Shown here: positions 22,843-33,729 of the stretch, in pieces
How the letters are laid out: the number at the start of each line of letters is the position of its first letter
How positions within the stretch are numbered: the first letter of the stretch is position 1
Assembly: GCF_012489685.1 (NCBI RefSeq)
Contig: NC_080045.1
Coordinates: 5,275,001 to 5,339,000 of the forward strand
DNA: 64,000 nucleotides
From: Lotus japonicus
Lineage: Eukaryota; Streptophyta; Magnoliopsida; Fabales; Fabaceae
Direction of reading: 5' to 3'
Position numbers and translations under genes: made by a program
The notes under the pieces: generated by a model
What the model saw: the letters and a program-made list of their open reading frames with translations, nothing else
Databases searched by the model: none
What the model was told of the DNA's origin: nothing

Positions 22843-22970
22843 CAATAAGTGCTATATTCAAAAAAAATTTAAAAAAATCTTTGAATTAACCTAATTAATG
22901 ATTATTTCAAAAATTAAAGTTAGTCAAGTATCAATAACATTAACGACTGAATTAATTTCCTTTTATAATA
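22385..22970. repeat. Diverged local repeats with a period of about 166 bp
   Basis: A unit starting AACCTATTTAATGATTATTT and continuing through AAAGTTAGTCAAATATC and CATTAA occurs at about 22385, 22553 and 22886 (spacings 168 and 333). Two further partial copies (ACACCTATTTAA) start at about 22652 and 22744. A (TA)n tract occupies 22807-22842. No coding content. Confidence 0.65.
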
Positions 22971-24090
22971 AATATTTGAATATTTAAAAATATTTGAATC
23001 AGTTTATATAATGGAATAATTAATATATCATAAAACATGCATTTTTATTGTTTTAATTCATTTTCTATTTTAATATTTATTCAAATTATTTTTATTATCA
23101 ATAAGATAATTACGGAGCAAAATACAACACCTCTTTAATGTTGATTAATCAACTATCGTTGTATTTAATTAATGTCATTATTTATAGCAAATTATTGACA
23201 ACATTAATAATGTACAATTAGTTGCAAATTTCTTACATTTCCGAACTAATTTATGACTAAAAATGTTTTAATTACTAATTTTCATTGACTTCCACATCAT
23301 GTTATTAAATGACGCCGTGCCTTAAAACCAATTAACATAGCCTATTACTAAAAATAAATCGAATTTCCCACAAATAGAACCAAATATGATGGCCTAAAAG
23401 GTTGATTCCTATTATAACTCCACACTATAACTCTTTTGTCCGAATACCCGATGTCCTAAACCTTGATGCCAACTACAACTATTTAATCGGTGAGACTGTG
23501 GTATATTTACCCGTGTCGTTGCATCTATGACGAAGGAGTTGTATCTAACACCACACACAACGTGGTGTATCAAAAAGTATTCGATAATATTTGACACATA
23601 AGTGCTTATTTATCTTACAATTAATTTCAAATTAAATGTTATTATTATGAAAACTGATATGGTTATTATTTTTATTTTTGACAACATAAAAAGATGTCAA
23701 GCAGTTTATTGATCATGTAATTTGAAGGTTTATTGGCGCTTTTATAAGGTTCGTTTATCATTTTCAAATTATACACAGTTTATATTTTTATTGGTTAATT
23801 ATTATTACTCTTATATAAATTTTTTACCTTTGTAGGTTCTATACCTCAAATATGCTTGATTGACAACAAGATCGGTTATGAAGTTTTTATCATTAATCAT
23901 AGACTACAACTTCTAATAAGCGTTCATGTCGTTGCCATTGTTATGTTTATCTTATTTCAATTTCAATGTAATGCATTCCTTCAAAATTTGGTTCTTATTA
24001 CTATTCAAGTGTTGACATTGTGAGGTTTATACAACCGTGAGGTTTATACAACCTCATCAAATTAATATATTTATTGTTGCCCATTCATCT
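22971..24090. other. Very AT-rich intergenic sequence
   Basis: No gene is recognised. It ends with the octamer ATTCATCT (24083-24090), the left target duplication of the hAT element that follows. Confidence 0.55.
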
Positions 24091-25556
24091 TAGTGGTGTC
24101 CATCGGGCGAATTCGGGCCAAAACGTCGGTTTTGGTCGGGTGAAATTACACCAAACCATGGGCCCGCCGCCGTCCGCCCATCACCATCGGATTTGTCGGG
24201 TTCGGTTTCATCGGTTAAACAGTTAGATCGGTCGGGTACAACAGTTGTTGATCCAAGAAAAAAATCACAAAAAAGAGAGAGGAGATGAGGAGTTCCAGGC
24301 AAAAATTCATAAAATCACATCTAATATACATAAATCCTGACTTCCTTGATAAATCAACATAAATGATAGTACAAAATTCCATATCTATATATCTCAGACA
24401 CGAAAGAAATACAAAATACAAAATCAATCAAGATCTTCACCACTATGGTGCTGCATGCAATCCCTCCGACAACGTCTTCACCATCAACGAAACCATGGCA
24501 ACCGACAACGAAACCCCTCAACCGCGATGAGATCGCTTTTGCTGCGATGAAATCTCTCCGTTGACGATCGGGATCGCTTCCTCCACCTCAGAAGGAGAAG
24601 GAGGTGGAGCCATGGAGGTGTGGACTTGCTGTGATACACGATGGTTGGACTTGGAGGCTAGGGTTGAGGCTTGAGAGGTGATGGAGTGGCGGCTGAGGCT
24701 TGAGTAAGAGAGGTGGAGGCTTAGTGAGAGAAATACAGAGGTGGTGGAGGCTAGGGTTGAGGCATGAGAGGTAGTGGAGTGGCGGCTGATGCTTGAGAGT
24801 GGTGGAGGTTTAGTGAGAGAATCAGAGAGTGGAGGCTTGAGTGAGGCTAGGGTTTCTGAGAGAGTACATATCTGAATATATATTGTAAGGCCCAAGTTTT
24901 AACGTTTTGGATAAGTGAATAAAATAAAGGAGTTATTTGATTAAGATAAATTTGGGAAGGAAAGAGGTTCAGGAAAAGTCCAAGAATGTATCGAAAAACC
25001 GAAAGAGTTATAGCACGACTAACATACGCTTAATCCTAGGTCGAAGGTATTAGTGAATAGTTAATTTACGCTTTAGGACACGATGGAAACTAATTCCAAA
25101 AATCCTCAGAGAAATGTTAGAACTTCTCTTTTCCGTCCTTAAACAACCATTTCGATGCGAAATCCTGGAAAGTACGAACGTCAAATTCCAATTCTCGGAA
25201 GTTTGCCGAAACGGAATCCCTGATAGTTCGAAAAACCTAAGATCGACAGACGATGAAGACTTTTTCTATCCGGAAACTCAAATGAAGATTCCACCCGCGT
25301 TCACCTACTTCTCTCATCATTCCTAATCTTTCTTCAGAAGGAAGTTTTCTTGTCCGACGATCACTGCAAAAAGTAGTTTTTCGGGATAAACCGACTTACA
25401 CCGACTTATGCCGATTTTGGATCTTTTGGTTTAATTCCAAGAATTCTATTTTGAGTTCTGGAATTCTGTCGCCAGAACCTATCTTAGAATGCGCAGAGGA
25501 ACGCGCAGGAAAAATCGGAATCGCAAAAAAATCATTTTTCCGTTTTTTCCAAAACC

Positions 25557-25564
25557 TATAAATA
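25557..25564 (+). promoter_or_regulatory. Probable LTR TATA box
   Basis: TATAAATA in the context CCTATAAATAGC. It is followed 40-90 bp on by a pyrimidine-rich stretch and GAGAGAGAGAGA, which looks like the start of the LTR transcript. Confidence 0.5.
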
Positions 25565-27104
25565 GCTTGAAAAATTAGATTTTTTTCACAAAACCCATTT
25601 TCCCCACCCCTCCAAGCCGCGAGTTTCTAGAGAGAGAGAGAGATCCGGATCTTCGTCGTTTCTTGCCCGTTTGCTTCACCGTTCGTCACTAATCGAAGAC
25701 CTCGAGGTAGGTAATCTATACTCTCCTTCGAATCGTCGTTTCTGTCCATTTCTCTTGCGACTTTCTGAGTTCAAAATTTTGAGGTTTTTGAAAAACTGTT
25801 CAAATCAGCTGATTTCAGCGTCTAAACTTCTTCCCTGCATGCTCCTGAGCGTGTTCTGCGGATTAGATTTTGTCAAATGTCGACGAAATGCCGCCGGGAT
25901 CAATTTCTACCCTAAATACCCATTTTTCGCCAAAGTCGCAACCTTTACGCTCTAATCTATCGACTTGGCTTAGTGCTAGTAGGATTTGTCGTCATAAACG
26001 TCGTTGTGGACGTCCCCATCCAATTTGTTTTTCAAAAATCCAATTTTGAAATTCTGAGCTAAAAATAATGACCAAACTACCCCTATATCAGTTTTCGATC
26101 CGAAAATTTTTCCGAGCCTAGAACCGTCTTAGTTACGGCTTATGTTAACCTAGGAACCAAGTTTGATCGAAGAAAAATCGACCCTCCCAATTAAGGAAAG
26201 TGGCCGAGAGCTATATCAAGGGGGGAGGAGAATCCGATTTTTCGAAAACTTGTCTTAACGCGTTAGATTGTCGTACCACGGAGGTAGTAGTGTACTGTGT
26301 AACCCTAGGACTCTTTGATTGCTGAGTTTCTGACTCTTGGTGTTGATTTCTGTGATTTTTGCTTAAGGTTCGTTTGAGGAGATTCCAAGAAACCAAGGAG
26401 AAGAGCTTGAAGAACATTTGGAGGAGGAAGCTGGAAGACCCACCGGTGAGGGCTACTCTCTGAATTACTAGATAATGCTTTAGGTGTCGATGAAATTCGA
26501 CTTGATTTATGTGTTATGCACTTAATTGCTAAATGTCTGAAATGATTTCTGAGGCTTCGGCCGAACTTGTTGAGTACTTGATGCCATGATATTGTGTGCT
26601 AAATGATTCACATGCTATGTGCTACATGGTTAACTTAGGATGTGTTGGAATATGCTGTTTATGTCTTTTGGTTGAGCTGTTTCAATGATGCTATTCCACT
26701 CGTGCCTATGTTTCTGGAAAGTGAGGATTACGGGCAGGTCATGCCGAATTTTTATGAGATTTTGAGAGAGTTTTAAAAGGACGAACGGAGTTCGGACCTT
26801 GTCATGCTCCAATGGATCGAGACCTTCTCAGGGAATTACTTGGGTTTATGGGAACTTTGAAACTCATAGGGAATACGATAAGACTAAAAAGAGCTATTTT
26901 TATAAAGAAATTCATAAGATATTAAACAACCTCTAAACCTTTAAATAAAGATAACAATCTCGGATGCAAGCTTTGGATTGAAGTTTAGTTTTGGAAAACG
27001 AGAAGTGTCGTCGGATCCAAGTGTTGGGAAGATTTCGAGTTTTGGGTATGTTGATACTCATTCGCTCTGGGAGCAGTTTGTTTAGCCATCCAAGGGATGA
27101 GCCG

Positions 27105-27363
27105 AGAAGCTTCACGGAGGTGTGAGACCTTGTGAATGCGTGATACTCCACTGAGGCGTGAGACCTTGTGGAAAGCATGGATCTTCACTGAGGCGTGAGA
27201 CCTCGTGAACAGCATGAAACTTCATTGAAGCGTGAGACTTCGTGCAAGTGTGTAAATTCACTGAGGCGTGAGACCTTGTGAAAGCATAAAACTTCACTGA
27301 AGCGTGAGACTTTGTGAATGTGTGAGACTCCACAGAAGCGTGAGACTTCGTGAGAGCATTGAT
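27105..27363. repeat. 36-bp minisatellite inside the LTR, seven units
   Basis: Seven tandem units of about 35-38 bp share the core CACTGAGGCGTGAGACC TTGTGAA, with variants GAAGCGTGAGACTTCGTG. The minus-strand frames here (SHASVE, KVSRLSE) are translations of the repeat. Confidence 0.9.
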
Positions 27364-28070
27364 GACTCGAAGAGTTGTCGTGAGTGGCTGCACTCTTTTG
27401 TTTATGATTAATTGTATTTTGTCGCAGAATCGACATTTACCTTAGGGTATTCTTTTAGAGACTTTAAGTTATCTAGAACACGTGGCGACGTGTCGGGTGA
27501 GGTCGGAGACGTTGTTTGGCTAATCACTTGCATTCATGCACTCATTTTGAGGTTAATACACGGCGTGATACCGGACCTCGGTGGATTCCAAAATGGTCAT
27601 AAGACCCGGATTTCCATATTTAGGACACTACGGTGGTCCTCAGTAGCAGACGGAATGGCAGACCTACGGGTTCACTGCTGATCTGACTACTTTTGTGTGG
27701 TGTAAGAGACACGCGAGCAGGAAGGTACCCACCGTGGCTGGTGTTAGGGCCGTCTCGTTGATGTCCATCCTTCTTCCGGAATGCATTTTGTTACCCAGCA
27801 TTGCATTTCATGCAACATACATGCTAACTTAGTTGCTGAGTGTGATTGGTAACTGTTTATCCTATTTTTTTGAGGCATGCTACTTGTTTTTGTGGCTCTT
27901 TATATTTATTGTGATACATGCAACCCTAGGAAGCTACTCCAAAACTTATAAGCCTGAGAGGCGAGTATTTATTATCCTATAATTATATCTGGTTTTATTA
28001 ATTATATAATTCTTTGGAGTTGACCCTCGCGTCTGCTGTGTGTGTTTGGGCGGACTACGCCATTTGTCAG

Positions 28071-28553
28071 ATGAGTATGGGGGATTGGTTTACCATGGTC
28101 AGCCCATCAGGGGGGACCAGGTACGAGATGCTTGACCAAGACGACCCAGGTGCATGGGTGGTCGATCCCGAGGGCCACCGTGCGACCTACACCGGTCGGA
28201 TCATGGAGGACCGTGTCGATCGATTCGGACGCTTGACGGAGGGAGTGATGAGGAGGCACATAGTGAGCTTCAACCTGCCTCCAGGAGTACACTGTGGACC
28301 CGGCTTGGGAGTACCTCCACCGCCACCATCTCCTTCAGATGATGAGGACCCTTCTGAGGAGTTGCCAGTAGGTGGGGCTTCGACGGAGTCTAGTCCGTCT
28401 ACTGCTGCTGCTGTCGTTGCGGATCTCGTTCCGGGCCCCGAGCCCGAGAGTCCAGTGCGGGAGCGCATTAGGGTGGACAGAGAGGGCAGTGTTGAGTACG
28501 TCGACCTAGTCGTCCTGGATGCAGATTCGGATGACGACCGCGCTAGCGTGTAG
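28071..28553 (+). CDS. Open frame inside the solo LTR, unknown product
   Basis: 160 codons from the first ATG (MSMGDWFTMVSPSGG). The sequence is GC-richer than its surroundings and has a coding-like start, with W, D, R and G residues spread through YEMLDQDDPGAWVVDPEGH and RIMEDRVDRFGRLTEGVMRR. A Pro/Ser/Glu/Asp-rich, probably disordered tail follows (PPPPPSPSDDEDPSEELP). I do not recognise a domain. It is not gag, protease, reverse transcriptase, RNase H or integrase. Because it lies wholly within the LTR it would be present twice in the parent element. Whether it is translated is unknown. Confidence 0.4.
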   Translation: MSMGDWFTMVSPSGGTRYEMLDQDDPGAWVVDPEGHRATYTGRIMEDRVDRFGRLTEGVMRRHIVSFNLPPGVHCGPGLGVPPPPPSPSDDEDPSEELPVGGASTESSPSTAAAVVADLVPGPEPESPVRERIRVDREGSVEYVDLVVLDADSDDDRASV

Positions 28554-29264
28554 GATCGAGTGCTAGTGTGGGCTCCTCGGGTAGGGATAGTGTAGGAGTT
28601 GTGTCGATGCTCTGACCGTCATGCTTCCGTTTTTGGGGACCGGGTAGTTTTCCTACCGGTAGCTTTTGTGTGGTTTCCTATGGAGATCGCAGAGAGCTGG
28701 TTGGATTTAGGGGGGGTCTTTTCTTAGGCCGCTGGGCCAACTTGCTCTCAGTTTTTGTAGGTTAGTGTTGCGGACACAGCATCTTTATTTTGGACTGTAC
28801 ATATTGCCTTCGGGCGTTACTCTTTTCTGTCACCCGACACGAGGCATGTATATATAGTTGTATAGTAGTTCCTTTTATCTTTTGTTGGGGAGTTTTATTG
28901 CTTTCTGTCTTTAGTTATATTGTCGAAAAAAAATAATTCACGTTTTTCCGCTTAAAGTATTTTCTTTTGGTTACTAAAGTGACGCCACCGAAATCGGGGT
29001 GTTACATATATGGTAGGGTTAGTGAATGTGGGTTGGGTTGTGGGATTGGGCTGGCCGGCTGGGCTTGTAACTTTTTTTTTTTAAGAGTTGGTTCGGTCGA
29101 TTCGGTCGGGCTTGAGCCCAAACCGAGACCGACCGACTTAAACCACTGCAAACCGTTTTTTTTCACTCGGTCCACCCGAACCCCGACCCGGACCGCCCGT
29201 TTTTGCCAAAAAGGCCTCGGTTTGGGCGGTTTCGGTTCGGGCCAAGTCCGTTTGGACAGGCCTA

Positions 29265-29410
29265 ATTCATCTACTTGTTTGTATCATAAGTTCGGTTTCA
29301 TATCTGTTCTACTTACTAAAAAGAGTCTAAACTAAGTTAAAACATATTTCTACTGATTCATCTTTAAAATAAATGTAATCGCCGTGCAACGCACGGGTAA
29401 AGAACACTAG
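29265..29410 (+). mobile_element. Helitron-like 3' terminus
   Basis: A hairpin with stem CCGTGC/GCACGG and loop AAC (29382-29396) is followed 10 bases later by CTAG (29407-29410) and then T. This is the structure of a plant Helitron 3' end (hairpin, CTRR, insertion before T). The matching TC start was not identified. RPA-like fragments, common Helitron cargo, lie upstream at 20.7-21.6 kb, so the Helitron may have spanned that region before the hAT and LTR insertions. Confidence 0.6.
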
Positions 29411-30586
29411 TTAACAAGACATGTCTCCTATATATTACAACATCTAACAGGTCAATCCCATTCGTCATCTCCATTTTCATAAGGTACAACAGAGAGCTCT
29501 TCATGAACAAAAGGGGGCAAAGAATGAATAGCAAAAAATGGAAAATTGAGGTAATGTCATTGCCATGGTAGACTCTAAATAATAATACATTAAGTGGGAA
29601 CCAGAAAACCTAACCTATCTTTCTTTCCAAAGGAACCACGTGGGTTATTTGCATGAACTTTGTTTCAAAAGCTTGTCTGTCCCTGGTGCAGCTGCCACCT
29701 AAAAACTATCGAATCGTGCATCTAAATCTTCCTTCTACATTGTGCGAAATGCAATCAAAACTGCACAGATAACGATCAGGTGTGAGGCACAATATATATT
29801 ATATTTTGAAAAATATAATAATACTGCAAGCATCTTAGGGAGTTATTTTGAAGAATTGAATTCAGTCCCAAATAAATTCTGCCAGAAGCTAGAGACAAAA
29901 GCTTATTTGTTGAACATAATCAATTTTGAGATTTTACAACTGGATTTCATAGATGTAATGTACCTGAACATAAATCACTTCACTTTCAACTCACTTTTAC
30001 TATAATCAATTTTATCAAAATCAATTGTGACAACTTTATCCAAACATGCACTAAGGATGTTATAAACACATCAGCGGGTATAAACAAGACAAACTATACA
30101 ATTTGGCATATTGTTGGAAAGGAGTAAAAGTAACAAAAGTTACAAACTTCACATTCCAGATTACTCTTACATGATTTTTTGAGGCCCCTCACAAAAGAAT
30201 GCCCTTGCATAAAGTCTAATAAAGTCAAAAATAAATAGCCTACTGTCTATGTATGAAATACACAACAACAATTAAGTGGGGAAAAACATGCACAAAAGTA
30301 TGAAGGGATAGTCACAGGAATAACTTTATCCAAGAAAAGGAACAAAATTGGAAAAAAGCAAAGGAACAGAACGATAAGCAAGAGCTTTGTGATAAAAAGA
30401 AGCATAAGCAAATCAGTTGCAAGATGGCCACATGAATTATTGAAATAATTATTAAAATTAGGGTTAGGCCTAACTCTACCCCAAAAGCTAGCTTAGGGGT
30501 GAGAGTTGCTCTACCCTTTATAATTATAAGGACTATTTGGTCATATCTCTAGTCAATGTGAGACTTCTCAACAATAAAAAAAAGGA
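29411..30586. other. Intergenic sequence with dispersed repeats
   Basis: No gene recognised. A partial Tourist-like MITE end (TCCAAACATGCACTAA) lies at about 30040-30055. A dispersed repeat occupies about 30459-30572 (AACTCTACCCCAAAAGCTAG through CATATCTCTAGTCAATGTG); a second copy is in a TAF4b intron at about 55146-55252. Confidence 0.6.
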
Positions 30587-32224
30587 TTAACAACTAACAA
30601 GGTAAAGCACCTCAAATAGCAAAGTTGTAAGAAGCTGTTTAAACAAAATTCCACCGTATGCAAGAACAAATAGTGTATGAAGGAATGTAGTATGGATATA
30701 CACTCGTACCAAGGACATACCGATCAAACAAAGTAGAACAACAATCGAAACGGTTATTCGAACAGGCTGGCTGTATTGCATTTGGTATTGAGATCTTTGA
30801 AGCTGTCTCCGAATAGCCCCATACCATCCATAGAGGTTCTTGTCATAGCATTCATCGCAACTCTTAAGGCTACTTTTACTTCTTCCGTAGCATGCCATGT
30901 TGCCCTTTTCCAATAAAAGGAAGAAAAAGAAAAGAAATACATGATTAGTAATTCAACAAATGTGTTAAAAATAAATCAAGAGTCCCCATTATGAGAAAGA
31001 AAAACAAAAGCAGATTAAGAACAAACCTTATTTGTTTCAGCTGTAGGAAGTAGCGTACTCTTAGTTTCTTTATGATGATCCACTACTTTCAGCTTTCTAT
31101 AACCATTCCTAGGCCACTTCATCTTGGATTCCATGGCACTAACAAATCCTGATAAACTGGGTACCTTATGCATTGGACCAGAAGAACCACTGGAGGAACT
31201 TGATTGCTGTGCATCATCGGCAACTGAAATTTTCCAAAAACCAATATCTGCACTAGCACTCGCTGCCCTACGATGCCCGCGTGGTGTCTCCTCCTTTGCT
31301 TCACCCAACCCAGACGAAATATGAACATTCTTTGAACAATTAATGACTAAATCATTATCACTTAATTGTGGATTTTCACCGTCCCTACTCTTAGACCAAG
31401 TTGGATCATTGCTTTCAGCTGCTGGCATTCCTGAAAGAAACGAAGCAAGCTCATCTTGTTCACCTTCATCCAAATGTATCCAAGGCATGGACGCTTTACT
31501 TCCCGTAGTGGATGATTCGTGTAACAAATGCTCAACTTTTGTTATCTTATCTTCAATGGCAGTGATAAAATCTTGGTGCCTAGTTCTTGCTTCACCTGAG
31601 GTCCGGCTATAATTTAACCTCGCTGCTCGTTCAAATTCCTCTAACTGCAATTCCCAACAAAGACACGATGCATCCACATTCTCATCATAATGATAAAATA
31701 TGTCAAATGAACAACCTATTTTAGCTAATTAGCCAGGAATAGGAATCACCTGCCACTTAGCAGTGCCAAGGGTAGTTTGTAGATCTCTGCGGAGTTCATC
31801 GGAGTTCCACATACTCGAAGTATCTTTTGTTGCATGTAGCCAAGTCCTATATGCAGAATCCATCCTTGAAAAAGACAATAGTAACATATCAACAACAAGA
31901 AATTTCTAGCAGTGCAGGCTATAAGATTGAGCACACAAATTAATTTAAAAATCTCCAGCTTCCTTATTCTATTATGTAAATCTAAATTAAACATTCATAA
32001 AGAGTAAAAAAAACACAAAATACAAAATTTCAGCTTCAATTGTGCATTTCTTCTGAAAATCAAAATGAATTACAAATTACATGAAAGCACAAAGCGAATT
32101 GGAAGAAAAACAGAACGTAGCTGATAATAAATATGTGAAATTTGTACCTGTCTGCAGATTCCTGAACTTCTTCAGCAGCGTTAAAAAAAGGATCTTTCTC
32201 CCACCGGTCGAAACTCGACGCCAT
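30587..32224 (-). CDS. Syntaxin-6 N-terminal domain membrane protein, 375 aa
   Basis: Exons on the minus strand: 32224-32148, 31864-31750, 31644-31027 and 30904-30587. The protein starts MASSFDRWEKDPFFNAAEEV. Residues about 5-100 match the syntaxin-6 N-terminal three-helix domain (LEEFERAARLNYSRTSGEAR, then HQDFITAIEDKITKVEH), used in Golgi/endosomal SNARE regulation. A Ser-rich linker follows, with no SNARE heptad motif that I can see. Near the end are YGWYGAIRRQLQRSQYQMQY and a membrane span, ITVSIVVLLCLIGMSLV (about 320-336). This layout is that of plant t-SNARE-like proteins lacking the SNARE motif. A further hydrophobic stretch of about 35 residues (HTTFLHTLFVLAYGGILF) follows; it may be intron read-through, because a good donor (GATCG/GTATGT) stands just before it. 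Confidence 0.85.
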
Positions 32225-32570
32225 GAATTAAAATGGGTTGGCTTCGAATTTCGTATAATGATCACAATAATAATGAAAATGAGAAAAAAAAAATTGAGAA
32301 CAATGATGAACCCAAAATATAAACCCTAACTGGGGAATTCGCTGTTGCAGTAACCAATCAATGAAATTGGAATTTCAATTGAAAACCAGAAAAGGAAAGA
32401 AAGGAAGAATGATGGATTCTGAATTTGAGAGAAGAGTTTAGAATTCTGAATTTGTTAGTTGGAGGAGAATGAAGTGGGTCTAAAAATGTAAATAGGACAA
32501 AGAATTTTGTTTATAGTAGTTTGACCTAATTTTGTTTTGCAGTCAACGAGATTTTCTCATATATTGGTGG
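32225..32570. other. Upstream region of the syntaxin-like gene
   Basis: Presumably leader and promoter for the minus-strand gene. GA-rich around 32395-32475. No clear TATA box. Confidence 0.4.
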
Positions 32571-33545
32571 TCAACAAACCACTGCCTCATCCTGCTTCAC
32601 CTTACACTTCCTACTACAAAACAATTTAGAGAAGGTCCGGTTTTGATTATTGACCAGATTCATGATTGATAAGTAAGATTGCGCTAGCCAACCGAGTTGC
32701 ATGACATACACCGGAATAGCCCATAGGACGGATTTAGCCAAAGTAGCGCGAGTCGGCTTATTTAACATATTAGTTTTCCAAGATGTATGCCTGGATGTCA
32801 CCCGGTCACCAATAAACTAGTGATAGCAACAAACCTATCCTTCAAATCCCATCAACACATCTGGATGCTAAAGCCTTTGACTTAATGAAATTAACTTTGA
32901 GCCCCGACGCACCACAAAAAGATCTATCAAGGACATGTTAAGCCACCCTAACCTGAGCCACCTCCACTTTAGCAAAAAGAAGAGCATCATTAGCAAAAAA
33001 AAACAGGTGGAATATTCCTGGCCCTCATTGAGAAATAGTCATCGATTTCCATCTCCCAATAGACACCTCGTTCTGAATCATATGAGCCAAACGCTCCATG
33101 CAAAGCACAAAGAGATAAGGAGAGAGAATCTCCTTGACGGAGGCCACGAGTCACCTGGAAAACAGGCAACCTCACCCCATTTTAAATGATACACAAGGAA
33201 GAGGAAGATAAAGAGACACAATGCATAATGAGCGCAACAGAAGGCTGGGGGGAACCAAACTCACGCAAAGTGGTATCCAAAAAGCTCCAATCCACTCGAT
33301 CATAGGTTTATTCCAAGTCCAACTTAAAAAGCACATTCTTACTACATTTCTTCTTAATTCTCTTGAAATGGACAATCTCCTGAAAAATTATAGTATTATT
33401 TGTCGTCCCTCTACCCGGGATGAAACTACTTTGCAAAGGCTCCATAATATCCTGTAAGCAAGGTCTAAGCCGTTGTACCAACACTTTGGTGATGACCTTG
33501 TACAAGACATTACATAAAGTGATAGGACATATGGACATCCACCTT
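32571..33545 (-). pseudogene. LINE (L1-type) reverse transcriptase relic
   Basis: Reading the minus strand from 33538 down, broken pieces of a non-LTR reverse transcriptase appear in the right order. First is PITLCNVLYKVITKVLVQRL and FIPGRGTTNNTIIFQEIVH; then, in another frame, the YDRVDWSFLD-like region (about 33300) and VTRGLRQGDSLS (about 33150); last the thumb region LNKPTRATLAKSVLWAIPVY (about 32750-32690). Multiple frameshifts and the missing catalytic surroundings show it is dead. Neither a 5' end nor a poly(A) tail is clear. Confidence 0.85.
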
Positions 33546-33729
33546 TGGAAAGAGGGCCACTAAAGTTTCTGACACTGAAGCATCGAAAGTACCTATTACA
33601 AACACGTATTGAAATATAAAAAAGAATTGTTCTTTGAAAGATTTATATTGTGTTTCATATTGAAATATACAGAGATTAGGAGGATAGAGAGCCTCGGTAA
33701 ACTGAAAGATAAAGGGTAATAATTTACCT

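Larger units (their letters stand above)
24884..29006. mobile_element. Long solo LTR (4.1 kb), probably Ty3/gypsy
   Basis: Starts TGTAAGGCCC and ends GGGGTGTTACA, with an exact 5-bp target duplication TATAT (24879-24883 and 29007-29011). I find no second copy of its ends inside, no primer-binding site and no gag-pol domains, so it reads as one LTR left after recombination between two. Inside it are a TATA box, a GA-rich leader, a 36-bp minisatellite and an open frame near the 3' end. Long LTRs that start TGTAAGRCCC and end GTGTTACA are known from gypsy chromoviruses; the lineage is my inference. Confidence 0.82.
24091..29264. mobile_element. Non-autonomous hAT element split by an LTR insertion
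   Basis: The left end is TAGTGGTGTCCATCGGGCG and the right end, on the opposite strand, TAGGCCTGTCCAAACGGAC. Identical 8-bp target duplications ATTCATCT flank it (24083-24090 and 29265-29272). Subterminal GC-rich repeats of GGTCGG/CGGTTC type lie at both ends (24105-24240 and 29085-29250). Without the LTR insertion it is about 1.05 kb. No transposase remains. The left arm contains a 93-bp tandem duplication (24653-24745 and 24746-24838, GGAGGCTAGGGTTGAGGC). Confidence 0.88.

Noticed and set aside
25114..25955. Open frames of 70 and 94 codons at 25114 and 25671
   Set aside because: They lie within the solo LTR, around its TATA box and leader, and have no recognised similarity.
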